From Leucobacter sp. (lineage in GTDB: Bacteria; Actinomycetota; Actinomycetes; Actinomycetales; Microbacteriaceae), in contig JAPSIU010000022.1 in assembly GCA_031178565.1 (NCBI GenBank), positions 1-18,592 of the forward strand: DNA of 18,592 bases, read 5' to 3'. Within the stretch, counting starts at the first letter, position 1. The number at the start of each line of letters is the position of its first letter. A program made the position numbers and the translations under genes. Below, piece by piece: positions 1 through 7,179 of the stretch. The notes beneath the pieces were generated by a model that searched no databases, had not been told where the DNA came from, and worked only from the letters and a program-made list of their open reading frames with translations.

Positions 1-474
1 CAGCACGCGCAGCATCTCTCCGGCCTCGGCGCGGCCGTCGACGAAGCAGATGATCGATGTGCCCCCGAGTGCCTCGCGCACGAGATTGCCGAAGTACGGG
101 GTGTGCACGAGCGCCCCCGCGTGCTCGAGCTCTCCCGCGGTGCCGACGAGGGCCGCTTTCCCGAAGGCCTCGATGCGGTCGGCTCCGCCGAGAGCGTCGA
201 GCAGTCGATCGGTGAGCAGCTTCGCCAGCAGGGGGGCGATCCGTCGCGTCTCGGGCTGCAGATCGGCGCTGGTGCTCGTGCCGAGCCACGGATTGCGGAT
301 GACCGCCGTGACGGTCGCGCGTCGGATGGAGCCCGCTCCCTCGCGCGGGACCTCATCGGTCTGGGTGAGGATGCGGCGAACGCCCGCTGCGGCCGCGATG
401 TCGGCGTAGTCGGTCAGGGTGGATCTCGTGCTGAGATCGACCGTTCGCGGCGTGTGCGCGACGGGGTGGTTCAT
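1..474 (-). CDS. DUF1185 / 'amino acid synthesis' (AA_synth) family protein, 3' end cut by window edge
   Basis: The reverse strand reads open from an ATG at 474 to the window edge (158 codons, no stop seen). The translation starts MNHPVAHTPRTVDLS and contains RRILTQTDEV, a TVTAVIRNPW segment, AFGKAALVGTAGELEHAGAL and REALGGTSIICF. These match the pattern I know for the DUF1185 (Pfam AA_synth) family: a tolerated 'ilt..ee' start, a VIRNP stretch, and the G-K-A-A-[IL]-V-G-x-A-G-E-L-E-H-A block. The biochemical role of this family is not established; the 'amino acid synthesis' name is historical. An AGGAG sits about 6 bases before the ATG. The gene lies 58 bases downstream of gntR on the same strand, so the two are probably one transcript. 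Family members are about 190-200 residues long, so roughly 30-40 residues are missing. Confidence 0.75.
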   Translation of the reverse strand, partial: MNHPVAHTPRTVDLSTRSTLTDYADIAAAAGVRRILTQTDEVPREGAGSIRRATVTAVIRNPWLGTSTSADLQPETRRIAPLLAKLLTDRLLDALGGADRIEAFGKAALVGTAGELEHAGALVHTPYFGNLVREALGGTSIICFVDGRAEAGEMLRVL

Positions 475-532
475 GAGCGCTCCTGGGTGCGTCGAGAGTG
501 AGAGTCGAAAGTGAGAGGCGGGTAGGGGAGGG

Positions 533-1225
533 TCACCTGTTGTTCGTATCGTCGAACGCCGAGATCGTGGCCGACTGACGGGTTTGGGCGACGTGCCTGC
601 GGGTCGCGAGTTCGGCGGCGAGCGGGTCCTTCGACTGCAGGGCCGTCAGGATCTGAGCGTGTTCGCTGAGGGAGTGGTCGAGACGGCCGGGAAGGGCGAG
701 CGTCTGCTTGACGATCCGATGGTAGGCGAGCTGGTTCATCAACAGCTCGTAGTGCTCGGAGAGCTTCTGGTTGTCGGCTCCGGCGACGAGCGTGTGGTGG
801 AACTCGTGCACGAGGGCGGCGTACGCCGCGCGGTCGCCGGCGCGCACGACGTCCCGCTCGCTCTCCACGTTGTGGATGAGGCTGCGCAGCTCGGGCACGT
901 CGCCGCGCTGCGCCAGCAGGCTCGCCGCGAGTCCCTCGAGGGATTCCTTGAGCTGGAAGAGCTCGAGGATCTCGCGTGCGGTCGGCTTGCGCACGAAGGT
1001 GCCGACGCGCGGTCGGATCTCGACCAGCCCCTCGCGCTCGAGCTGCTTGAGCGCTTCGCGGATCGGCGTGCGGCTGACCTGGAACTCCTCGGCGAGCGCG
1101 GTCTCGCCGAGGAGATCGCCCGGGGCGACGGCACCGCTCACCACGATGCCCCGCAGGCGGTCGAGGAGAGGGGCGCTCGGTTCGCCCGTCGCGCTATTTC
1201 GATTCTGCGTCGCTGCTTCTTGCAT
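533..1225 (-). CDS. GntR-family transcriptional regulator, FadR/FCD subfamily
   Basis: A 230-residue regulator. Residues ~18-80 form the GntR winged helix, including LGETALAEEFQVSRTPIREA (40-59) and the wing REGLVEIRPRVGTFVRKP. Residues ~85-215 form an all-helical FCD ligand domain, with candidate metal-binding histidines at H143/H144 (EFHH), H189 (SEHAQI) and H211 (RRHVAQ). FCD regulators are usually metabolite-released repressors of nearby catabolic or transport genes. The start is an ATG at 1225 with no Shine-Dalgarno. Instead a TATCAT -10 box lies six bases upstream, so translation is probably leaderless. The start codon is inside a palindrome that I take as the protein's own operator. 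Similar palindromes occur at the flavin reductase and permease promoters, so it may control those genes too. The family call is secure; the ligand is unknown. Confidence 0.93.
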   Translation of the reverse strand: MQEAATQNRNSATGEPSAPLLDRLRGIVVSGAVAPGDLLGETALAEEFQVSRTPIREALKQLEREGLVEIRPRVGTFVRKPTAREILELFQLKESLEGLAASLLAQRGDVPELRSLIHNVESERDVVRAGDRAAYAALVHEFHHTLVAGADNQKLSEHYELLMNQLAYHRIVKQTLALPGRLDHSLSEHAQILTALQSKDPLAAELATRRHVAQTRQSATISAFDDTNNR

Positions 1226-1232
1226 ACAAGAA
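1217..1232. promoter_or_regulatory. Candidate GntR operator over the gntR start codon
   Basis: TTCTTGCATACAAGAA is an almost perfect 16-bp palindrome, with six-base arms TTCTTG and CAAGAA. It touches the -10 box and covers the ATG of gntR. Related copies occur near 1340, 2411, 2536-2566, 7084, 7103 and 7212. FadR-type GntR proteins commonly bind short palindromes of this kind. Binding here would block both transcription and start-site access. That the GntR protein binds it is inferred. Confidence 0.6.
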
Positions 1233-1260
1233 TGATAGCCGGTGTGTATTTCGGGCGCAA
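1232..1260 (-). promoter_or_regulatory. gntR promoter (leaderless)
   Basis: Read on the minus strand, TTGCGC (1260-1255) is followed by a 17-base spacer and TATCAT (1237-1232). Six bases then separate the -10 box from the ATG at 1225. A transcript would therefore start at or next to the A of the start codon. No Shine-Dalgarno is present. The spacing is textbook for a sigma-70-type actinobacterial promoter. Confidence 0.65.
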
Positions 1261-1339
1261 GAAGCAGCGAGGGGACCGTGAGTAAGCCGCGGAGATTCTA
1301 GGGAGTCGGGAGGTTTCGCTGGCAGATGCTTCTTTCTGT

Positions 1340-1349
1340 TTGCATGCAT
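1340..1349. promoter_or_regulatory. Partial copy of the TTGCATGCAA motif
   Basis: TTGCATGCAT contains the self-complementary core TGCATGCA (1341-1348) and differs from the operator core by one end base. It lies about 115 bp from the gntR start, between gntR and the 3' end of the HTH-TetR gene. It could be an auxiliary site or a remnant of an older shared intergenic region. No gene is seen in the surrounding 1226-1453. A ten-base TCTTTCTGTT is repeated there at 1331 and 1393. Confidence 0.35.
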
Positions 1350-1453
1350 CACCGCATCTGTTGGTGGAGGATCGCCTCGTGGTTCAAGGGTCTCTTTCTG
1401 TTGAGATGCGCGTGTATGTGGACAAGTCGAGAAGCTCGCTGTACCCGGTTTGA

Positions 1454-2305
1454 TCAGGACGGGCGCAATTGCTCAATCGGTACCTGCAGCTCTTTCGATA
1501 GATAACGCGCAACCGCTTCCAGCATCGATTCCCGCGAGACGATGGTCGCGCCGACCGCCAGTTGGTAACCGAAGCCATCGATCATCGCGAGGGTACTCTG
1601 CGCCAGAGACAGCGGGGTGACGTCAGATATGCTGAGCGACCCCTCCGCAACGCCTTCTTGGATGATCTTCTCGAGACCGGCGATCCAGCGGCCCTGATGT
1701 TCATCCCAGATGGCGATGAACTCGGGATGCTGCCGTGCGTGTGTGAGAATATCAAGCTCCAGGAGATACTCGTCGTTCTGGCTGCCCTCCCCGGGAAGGG
1801 ATCGTCGCAGGAAGGCGGCAAGCTGGCTCGGGGCGGATTCTCCGTCCTCGAGAACTTGCTCTTCGAAGTTTCTCGCTGTTCGGCGGTTGGCGTGATGCAT
1901 CGCCCTCACCAGAGTTTCCTGACGCGAGTCGAAGTAATACATGATCGACGAAGGGGATACGCCGGCCTCGAAGGCGATATCCGATATGCGGGTCGCACAG
2001 AATCCCCGTTTGCTCACGGTTCTTTCCGCTGCGTCGAGGAGACGCTGGAGTTCCGCGTCGGACCCTGTCGACTCGAATCGGTCCGTGAGTCCGTCGATCC
2101 TCCTTTCGAGGAAACGGTTCCGCCAGAGGCTGACTGTCGGAATGGAGACGCCAAGAGCTTCTGCGATCTCCTTGAGCTTCCAGTCCTGCTCCAGGGCGAG
2201 CACGATACGTGCGCGGGTGGCAAGCCTTGCCGAAGAGGCCGGCGAGTCGGCGATTCTCCGCAGGTCGGTCCGCTCCTGATCGGAGAGAGCAATCTTTGAA
2301 GCCAC
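1454..2305 (-). CDS. Two-headed regulator: IS630-transposase-like HTH fused to a TetR-family repressor
   Basis: From the GTG at 2305 the protein is 283 residues. Residues ~5-75 (ALSDQERTDLRRIAD, then ARLATRARIVLALEQDW, KEIAEALGVSIPTVSLWRNR, FLERRIDGLTDR) look like the N-terminal helix-turn-helix of IS630-family transposases. Residues ~82-130 are a TetR_N DNA-binding domain (LLDAAERTVSKRG, ISDIAFEAGVSPSSIMYYFDS). Residues ~135-280 are helical and resemble BetI-type TetR C-terminal domains (ILTHARQHPEFIAIWDEH). A TTG at 2332 is an alternative start but lies inside a palindrome. I prefer GTG because 'VASKIALSDQER' resembles a natural N-terminus, though AGGAG is only two bases away. It is divergent from the permease-ALDH-GMC operon and likely represses it. 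No catalytic transposase domain is present. Confidence 0.85.
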   Translation of the reverse strand: MASKIALSDQERTDLRRIADSPASSARLATRARIVLALEQDWKLKEIAEALGVSIPTVSLWRNRFLERRIDGLTDRFESTGSDAELQRLLDAAERTVSKRGFCATRISDIAFEAGVSPSSIMYYFDSRQETLVRAMHHANRRTARNFEEQVLEDGESAPSQLAAFLRRSLPGEGSQNDEYLLELDILTHARQHPEFIAIWDEHQGRWIAGLEKIIQEGVAEGSLSISDVTPLSLAQSTLAMIDGFGYQLAVGATIVSRESMLEAVARYLSKELQVPIEQLRPS

Positions 2306-2647
2306 TACTCCTACCCATCTCCCGTGTGGCAATCATTGTGACACAGCGGCTACGAGTGCGGAGGCGCCAGGGCCCCGTATCTCCTATCGCGGCCGCGAGG
2401 GTCTCGTTCTCTTGCATACAGCGTTGCCATCGTTCAGAATCCATGCTCTCTGTGCATGAGGGCTTTGAGTCTGGGTCTTGCGCGCCTACTCTCATATATT
2501 CGTTGCTCGTTCAATAAAATTAGAGTTTGAATATTCATACAAGATATTGCTTTCTTGTATGCATCATGGTTGACTGTGCGTCGAAAGTCACCTCGCATTG
2601 AGAGGCCTCCGCGGCCATCGAAGCGCACAAGGACGTGGAGGAAGTTG
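2306..2647. promoter_or_regulatory. Divergent intergenic region between the HTH-TetR gene and the permease operon
   Basis: These 342 bases contain no gene I can support. From about 2490 to 2560 the sequence is clearly AT-rich compared with its surroundings, as expected for promoters. I could not choose one convincing -35/-10 pair. Three operator-like pieces are present: CTTGCATACA (2411-2420), CATACAAGAT (2536-2545) and TTCTTGTATGCATCA (2552-2566, 12 of 16 positions like the gntR site). A short inverted pair TGACT/AGTCA (2571-2575 and 2586-2590) follows in the permease leader. Both the GntR protein and the HTH-TetR protein may act here. Confidence 0.5.
2324..2344. promoter_or_regulatory. 21-bp imperfect palindrome, candidate TetR-type operator
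   Basis: The arms GTGT..CAAT and ATTG..ACAC are arranged symmetrically about 2334, with 8 of 10 base pairs matching. This is a typical size for a TetR operator. It lies just upstream of the GTG start of the HTH-TetR gene, in its leader or promoter, so autoregulation is the simplest reading. Confidence 0.45.
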
Positions 2648-4060
2648 ATGACCAACAGTCGAGAACCGGTTACCGAAGCACTGTCGACCGATCTGGGGTA
2701 CGGGGCTTCAGTCAAACGCATCGAGCCCTATGGGATCGAACACATCCCCTCGACCGACCGCAACGGGAAGCCGTACACCCAGTTCACCACCTGGATGTCT
2801 GCGAGCCTGACGCTCAGCCTTCTGGTGCTGGGATTCTTCCCCACGGCATTGGGGCTTTCAGTCATGCAGTCCCTCAGCGCGGTGCTCGTAGGGGCTTTGC
2901 TGGGCAGCTTGCTCATGGGGGTAGCGGCAGTCATGGGGGTTCGCCTCGGAGTCGCTATCCAGGTGCAGGCCAGGGGACCGTTGGGGTACGTCGGCAACCT
3001 CGTACCGGTATCCCTGGTGAACGTCTTCGCCTCGATCGGCTGGACGACGGTCAACTGCGTGTTCGCCTCGATCGCGTTCCAGCAGGCGTTCGGGGCCCCG
3101 TACTGGGTGGGTGCTGTTGTACTGCTCGTCGTCATCGGCGCCCTCGCCGTGTGGGGGTACAACCTGCTGCACCTGGTGAACAAGGTCGCGACCGTGTTGC
3201 TCGCTGTTCTCTTCATCGTGATCACAGTGTTGGCGATGCAGCGCGCGGATTGGAGCTACCCCGAGAACCCCGAGTCCGACGGGTACATCGGAAGTATCGG
3301 AGGTTGGATCACCGCTGTCGGCTTCGTGCTCTCCTGGTTCCTGGCCTGGTCGCCGTTCGCCTCCGATTTCGCGCGGTATCTTCCTGTGCGGACCTCGGCG
3401 ATGCGAGTCGGACTCTTCACCATGCTCGGCAATTTCATTCCTGCTGTCTGGCTCGTCTCCGTAGGGGTGCTGGTCGCGAACACCGCGGGTGCTCTCGGCC
3501 CCGTCGAGGCGGTAGCAGAACTCACCGGTGCGTGGTCCCCGCTGGCTATGATCGCCCTCATCGTCGGCGCGCTGCCCACCACCGGCTTGACTGTGTACGG
3601 CGGCGCTCTCTCAGTGCTCACGCTCGGCGTGAAGGTGAAACGGGAGGTCGCAGCTCTGGTGATCGTCGTGGTCTCCTTCGTGCTCGTCCTCGCCTTCCAG
3701 AACAACATCTACAACGCCTTCTACGACTTCCTGCTGATATCCGGGTACCTGATCGCTCCCTACATGGCTGTCGTGCTCATCGACTACTACTACGGTCCAC
3801 GCCGGGATATCAGCAGGCTGCCCGAGATCTTCGACAGGAAGCGACGGTTCGCGGCGGGTTTCGCCGCGTGGCTCATCGGAGTCCTCTGCTCGATGCCTTT
3901 CTGGATCTCACCCTTGATGACCGGCTTCGTCGTCTCTGCAGCACCGCAGATCGGAGAGGTGTCCTATTACGTGGGTGCAGGGGCGTCCGCCGTTGCGATG
4001 GTCGTCTTCTTGAAGCTCGGTCTGTTCGACCGTCCCGTCACCAGTCTGAGAGGACGGTAA
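2648..4060 (+). CDS. NCS1-family permease (purine-cytosine permease type)
   Basis: A 470-residue membrane protein with about twelve hydrophobic segments. The N-terminus (RIEPYGIEHIPSTDRNGK, residues ~24-41) matches the NCS1 pattern of an 'IP..eRhGk' sequence before helix 1. The loop GVRLGVAIQVQARGPLG (97-113) corresponds to the family's G-x-R-x-G-V...-R-x-x-G segment. ASIGW and WSPFASDFARYLP are further NCS1-like stretches. NCS1 carriers bring in nucleobases, allantoin, hydantoins, thiamine or pyridoxine by cation symport. The start is an ATG at 2648 with GGAGGAAG just upstream; an upstream in-frame TTG at 2555 would add a non-homologous arginine-rich tail. It leads an operon with the ALDH and GMC genes, so it probably imports their substrate. 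Substrate unknown. Confidence 0.88.
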   Translation: MTNSREPVTEALSTDLGYGASVKRIEPYGIEHIPSTDRNGKPYTQFTTWMSASLTLSLLVLGFFPTALGLSVMQSLSAVLVGALLGSLLMGVAAVMGVRLGVAIQVQARGPLGYVGNLVPVSLVNVFASIGWTTVNCVFASIAFQQAFGAPYWVGAVVLLVVIGALAVWGYNLLHLVNKVATVLLAVLFIVITVLAMQRADWSYPENPESDGYIGSIGGWITAVGFVLSWFLAWSPFASDFARYLPVRTSAMRVGLFTMLGNFIPAVWLVSVGVLVANTAGALGPVEAVAELTGAWSPLAMIALIVGALPTTGLTVYGGALSVLTLGVKVKREVAALVIVVVSFVLVLAFQNNIYNAFYDFLLISGYLIAPYMAVVLIDYYYGPRRDISRLPEIFDRKRRFAAGFAAWLIGVLCSMPFWISPLMTGFVVSAAPQIGEVSYYVGAGASAVAMVVFLKLGLFDRPVTSLRGR

Positions 4061-4065
4061 CTGAG

Positions 4066-5541
4066 GTGCAGCAGAGCGCGGAGAACGACGTGGTCGGCAC
4101 GCGCCTGCACCTGGCGGGCCGCTGGGCGGAACCGCTGAGCGGCGAATACATCGAATCACTGAATCCCGCCACCGGCCGGCGCAACGGACTGATCGCGGCC
4201 GGAACGCCCGCGGAGATCGCAACCGCCGTGGAAGCTGCCGAGAACGCGCAGGCGGATTGGGAATGGAGCGGTCCGTTTGGCCGTGCTGCAGTCCTGCGAC
4301 GCATAGCGGAGGTCTGCTCGACGCGTCGCGAGCGCCTTGCGCGCCTGCTCTGCGAGGATCAGGGCAAGCCGCTGGAGGCCGAGGCCTATGCCGAGGTAGA
4401 CGGCCTCATCGACTACTTCCGGTGGTCGGCGGAGGACGCGGTGAGGATCGAGGGAGTGATCGGAGCCACGTCGAGCACGAGTATCGAGGCTCGGCTGTAC
4501 CGGCGTGCACGGGGTGTCGTCGGTGTGATCACCCCCTGGAACTGGCCGTATACGATGGCGGCTCAGGTCATCGCACCCGCCCTGGCTGCCGGTAACGCCG
4601 TGGTGTGGGTCCCGGCTCCTTCGACCTCCGTATGCAGTGAACTACTGGCGCAGTGCATTGTCGATGCGGGTCTGCCGTCGGGAGTGTTCGGGTTTGTCAC
4701 CGGGCACGGACCGGTTGTCGGAGATGCGTTGGCTGGATCCGACGGGATCTCCTCGATCGCGTTCGTCGGTTCCGGGGCCACGGGTCGGAAAGTGGCGGAG
4801 CGGGCTGCCGGGAAGCATCAGGTGCTGGAGCTCGGCAGCAACGGCCCGACCCTCGTGCTCGCGGACGCGGATCTGGAACTCGCAGCCGAGGCCGTTCTCG
4901 ACTCCGCGTTTCTCTGTGCCGGTCAGAGCTGCACCGCGGCTGAGCGCCTGCTCGTGGAACGCCCGGTCCGTGAGGAGTTCGAGGCGATCCTCGTGGAGAA
5001 GGTAAGAACTCGTGTGAAGCTGGGACACCCGAAGGACCCGGAGACGACGATGGGACCGCTCAACAACGAGGGTGTAGCCGCGAAGATGGACGCGCACGTC
5101 GCGGATGCCGTCGCTCGTGGGGCGACGGTACTGATCGGCGGGCATCGCGAGTCCGGACTCGGATCCGAGCTGTACTGGCAGCCCACTGTGCTCAGTGGTG
5201 TCAGCCGGGACGCTGCCGTGGCGTTCGAGGAGACGTTCGGCCCGATCGTGCCGATCATCGAGGTCGAGTCTCTTGAAGACGCGATCGAAGTGACGAACAG
5301 CAACCCCGAGGGGCTCGTCTCGAGCATTTTCACATCCGACGTGCGGTCGGCCAGGGAGTTCAGAATGCGCACGCGGACCGGAGGATTGAACATCAACCTC
5401 AGCTCCAACTATTACGAGATCCATTTGGCATTCGGCGGTGCGGCGCGATCTTCGAGCGGTACGGGGCGCGTCGGTGGAAAGTACGGGCTGGACGAGTTCT
5501 CGGAGTACCAGATCGTGTACGAGAACCTGGGTGAAGACTGA
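4066..5541 (+). CDS. Aldehyde dehydrogenase family protein (NAD(P)-dependent)
   Basis: A 491-residue ALDH of normal length. Visible landmarks are TPWNWP with the oxyanion asparagine N159, the cofactor loop FVGSGATGR (233-241), the general base E255 in LELGSNGP, catalytic C289 in AGQSC, and EETFGPI (388-394). It should oxidise an aldehyde to a carboxylate. The usual cofactor-ribose lysine region 'V[VI]KP' reads VVWVPAPS (179-186), so that lysine is absent. The start is GTG 4066, five bases after the permease stop, with AGAGGA upstream; a later in-frame GTG near 4090 is possible. It is followed by the GMC oxidase gene after 17 bases. ALDH beside a choline-oxidase-like enzyme recalls the BetB/CodA pair of betaine synthesis, but the substrate here is not fixed by sequence. 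Confidence 0.93.
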   Translation: MQQSAENDVVGTRLHLAGRWAEPLSGEYIESLNPATGRRNGLIAAGTPAEIATAVEAAENAQADWEWSGPFGRAAVLRRIAEVCSTRRERLARLLCEDQGKPLEAEAYAEVDGLIDYFRWSAEDAVRIEGVIGATSSTSIEARLYRRARGVVGVITPWNWPYTMAAQVIAPALAAGNAVVWVPAPSTSVCSELLAQCIVDAGLPSGVFGFVTGHGPVVGDALAGSDGISSIAFVGSGATGRKVAERAAGKHQVLELGSNGPTLVLADADLELAAEAVLDSAFLCAGQSCTAAERLLVERPVREEFEAILVEKVRTRVKLGHPKDPETTMGPLNNEGVAAKMDAHVADAVARGATVLIGGHRESGLGSELYWQPTVLSGVSRDAAVAFEETFGPIVPIIEVESLEDAIEVTNSNPEGLVSSIFTSDVRSAREFRMRTRTGGLNINLSSNYYEIHLAFGGAARSSSGTGRVGGKYGLDEFSEYQIVYENLGED

Positions 5542-5558
5542 AACGAGGAAGGACGACT

Positions 5559-7037
5559 GTGAAGCAGTACGAGTACGTGGTGGTCGGCGGGGGAACGGCG
5601 GGCATCGTCATCGGGGTGCGGCTCGCGGAAGCCGGCCACAGAGTCGCCGTCGTAGAAGCGGGGCCGACCGACCTGGGCGACCCTCGGATCGAGTACACCC
5701 GAGACTGGGCGTCGATGATCGACACCGAGCTGGACTTCAGCTATCCGCTGGTGCAGCGCGAGGGATTCAATCCGTATTTGCGGGAGCACATCGCCAAGGT
5801 CCTCGGGGGGTGCAGCTCGCACAACAACACCATTGCCCTGCGCCCGTCGAGGGCGGATATCGCCCATTGGAACTCTCTGTGCGGCGGAGACACGTGGACC
5901 GAAGAAACCGTGTCCGAAGCGTGGGCTCGGGTGCAGGAGAAGGTGCGATTCGAGCTGGCTCCGATTGAGAATCGGGCGAATATCGCTTTTCTGGAAGCCT
6001 GCGAGCAGCAGGGGCTGCCCCGCGTCGAACTCGAAACCGTGTTGGCGGAGGACGATCTCCGGAACGTTTGCGGAGTGCTTCCCCTGAACTCGGAGGAGGG
6101 GCGACGCGAATCGAGTGCTGTTGCGTATCTGCACCATGCGGATGAGCTGCCGCCGACACTGAACGTTCTGACAGGAGTGCGCGTCGACCGCATTCTCTTC
6201 GACTCGGGGCGCGCCGTCTCGGTGGAAACCTCAGCCGGCCAGATCGAGGCGTCCGAGGAGATCATCGTCACCGCGGGGTCTCTGAACACGCCGAAGCTTC
6301 TCATGCTCTCCGGGGTCGGTCACGCCGAGCACTTGAACGAGTTCGGTATCGACGTGGTCTCCGACCTGCCTGTCGGCGACCATCTACTGGATCATCCGGA
6401 ATCCGGTGTGCTCTTCGAGACCTCGGGATCACCGGGAGGAATGGAGATCAACGGCTGGGAGGTCGGGGCTTTCGGCGAAGATGTCATGATCCACTTCACC
6501 CAGGAACTCTACGACGACTACACCAGCCTGCAGGGGTATCCGGTATCCGAGCACGGGATCTCCATGACGCCCAATGTCCGCAGAGCGGTGAGCGAGGGGA
6601 CAGTACGATTGCGCAGCAGCGATCCCGAGGATACCCCGGTGATCGATGCGCAGCTGCTCTCGGACGAGGATGACTCCGACATCGACGCACTGGTGGCGGG
6701 TATCCGGCTCTGTCGCGAGATTGCGGCGCAGCCGGCATTCGAAGGACTCGTGGTTCGCGAACTGGCGCCGGGAACGGAGGTGCAGGACGACGAAGACCTG
6801 AAGCGGTACATCCGTCTTGCCGGCGCCACTGTCTTCCACCCTGCGGGAACATGCCGCATGGGCTTCGACTGCAGCACCGATAACGTGGTGACCCCGGACT
6901 TCAAGGTGAAGGGGACACGGGCGCTCCGTGTCGCAGATGCGTCGGTCCTGCCCTCGATGGTGGGAGTGAATCCCTGCATGACGGTGTTGATCCTCGCCGA
7001 GATCTGCGCTCAGAAAATTCTTTCCGAACGTCGTTGA
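5559..7037 (+). CDS. GMC-family flavoprotein oxidase, choline-oxidase-like
   Basis: A 492-residue FAD enzyme. The Rossmann motif GGGTAG is at 10-15 and the GMC signature TAGSLNTPKLLMLSGVG at 238-254. The closest family I recognise is Arthrobacter choline oxidase (CodA). The GGCSSHN block is present, with H88 at the position of the histidine that carries covalent FAD (His99). E301 in GWEVGAF matches Glu312, which binds the trimethylammonium group. H427 in FHPAGTCRMG and N471 in VNPCMT match His466 and Asn510. Two active-site positions differ: Ser101 is N90 and His351 is Q325. I infer an alcohol oxidase for a cationic or choline-like alcohol that may not be choline. The start is GTG 5559 after GAGGAAGGA. 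It is the last gene of the permease-ALDH-GMC operon. GC is lower than in the flanking genes. Confidence 0.9.
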   Translation: MKQYEYVVVGGGTAGIVIGVRLAEAGHRVAVVEAGPTDLGDPRIEYTRDWASMIDTELDFSYPLVQREGFNPYLREHIAKVLGGCSSHNNTIALRPSRADIAHWNSLCGGDTWTEETVSEAWARVQEKVRFELAPIENRANIAFLEACEQQGLPRVELETVLAEDDLRNVCGVLPLNSEEGRRESSAVAYLHHADELPPTLNVLTGVRVDRILFDSGRAVSVETSAGQIEASEEIIVTAGSLNTPKLLMLSGVGHAEHLNEFGIDVVSDLPVGDHLLDHPESGVLFETSGSPGGMEINGWEVGAFGEDVMIHFTQELYDDYTSLQGYPVSEHGISMTPNVRRAVSEGTVRLRSSDPEDTPVIDAQLLSDEDDSDIDALVAGIRLCREIAAQPAFEGLVVRELAPGTEVQDDEDLKRYIRLAGATVFHPAGTCRMGFDCSTDNVVTPDFKVKGTRALRVADASVLPSMVGVNPCMTVLILAEICAQKILSERR

Positions 7038-7083
7038 AGGGTCGAAGCGCGAGGGCCGTGCTGCCGCGTGTTGACGTATCGCT

Positions 7084-7114
7084 TTGCATGCAACGAGAAG
7101 ATCTTGCATGCAAG
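7084..7114. promoter_or_regulatory. Tandem perfect palindromes, candidate auxiliary GntR operators
   Basis: TTGCATGCAA (7084-7093) and CTTGCATGCAAG (7103-7114) are perfect palindromes whose centres are exactly 20 bp apart, about two helical turns. They lie 100-130 bp upstream of the third copy, at the flavin reductase start. Same-face spacing suggests cooperative binding or looping to the start-site operator. They lie in the 178-bp gap after the GMC gene, which shows no other gene. Confidence 0.55.
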
Positions 7115-7179
7115 TGTTGTTCGAAGGGGGGCGCGATGGCCCCGGATTTCGGGGAAACCCAGGAAGAAACGGCGACCGT

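Noticed and set aside
1454..2305. The IS630-like HTH as part of an insertion sequence
   Set aside because: No DDE transposase domain, terminal inverted repeats or target duplications are seen; the HTH is in frame with a full TetR protein.
2555..2647. An N-terminal extension of the permease from TTG 2555
   Set aside because: The added residues are Arg/Pro-rich and unlike NCS1 N-termini, and a good ribosome site precedes ATG 2648.
2635..5541. A 968-residue open frame running through the permease gene into the ALDH gene
   Set aside because: Only the part from 4066 encodes a recognisable ALDH. The upstream part is an arginine-rich shadow of the permease in another frame, not a fusion protein.
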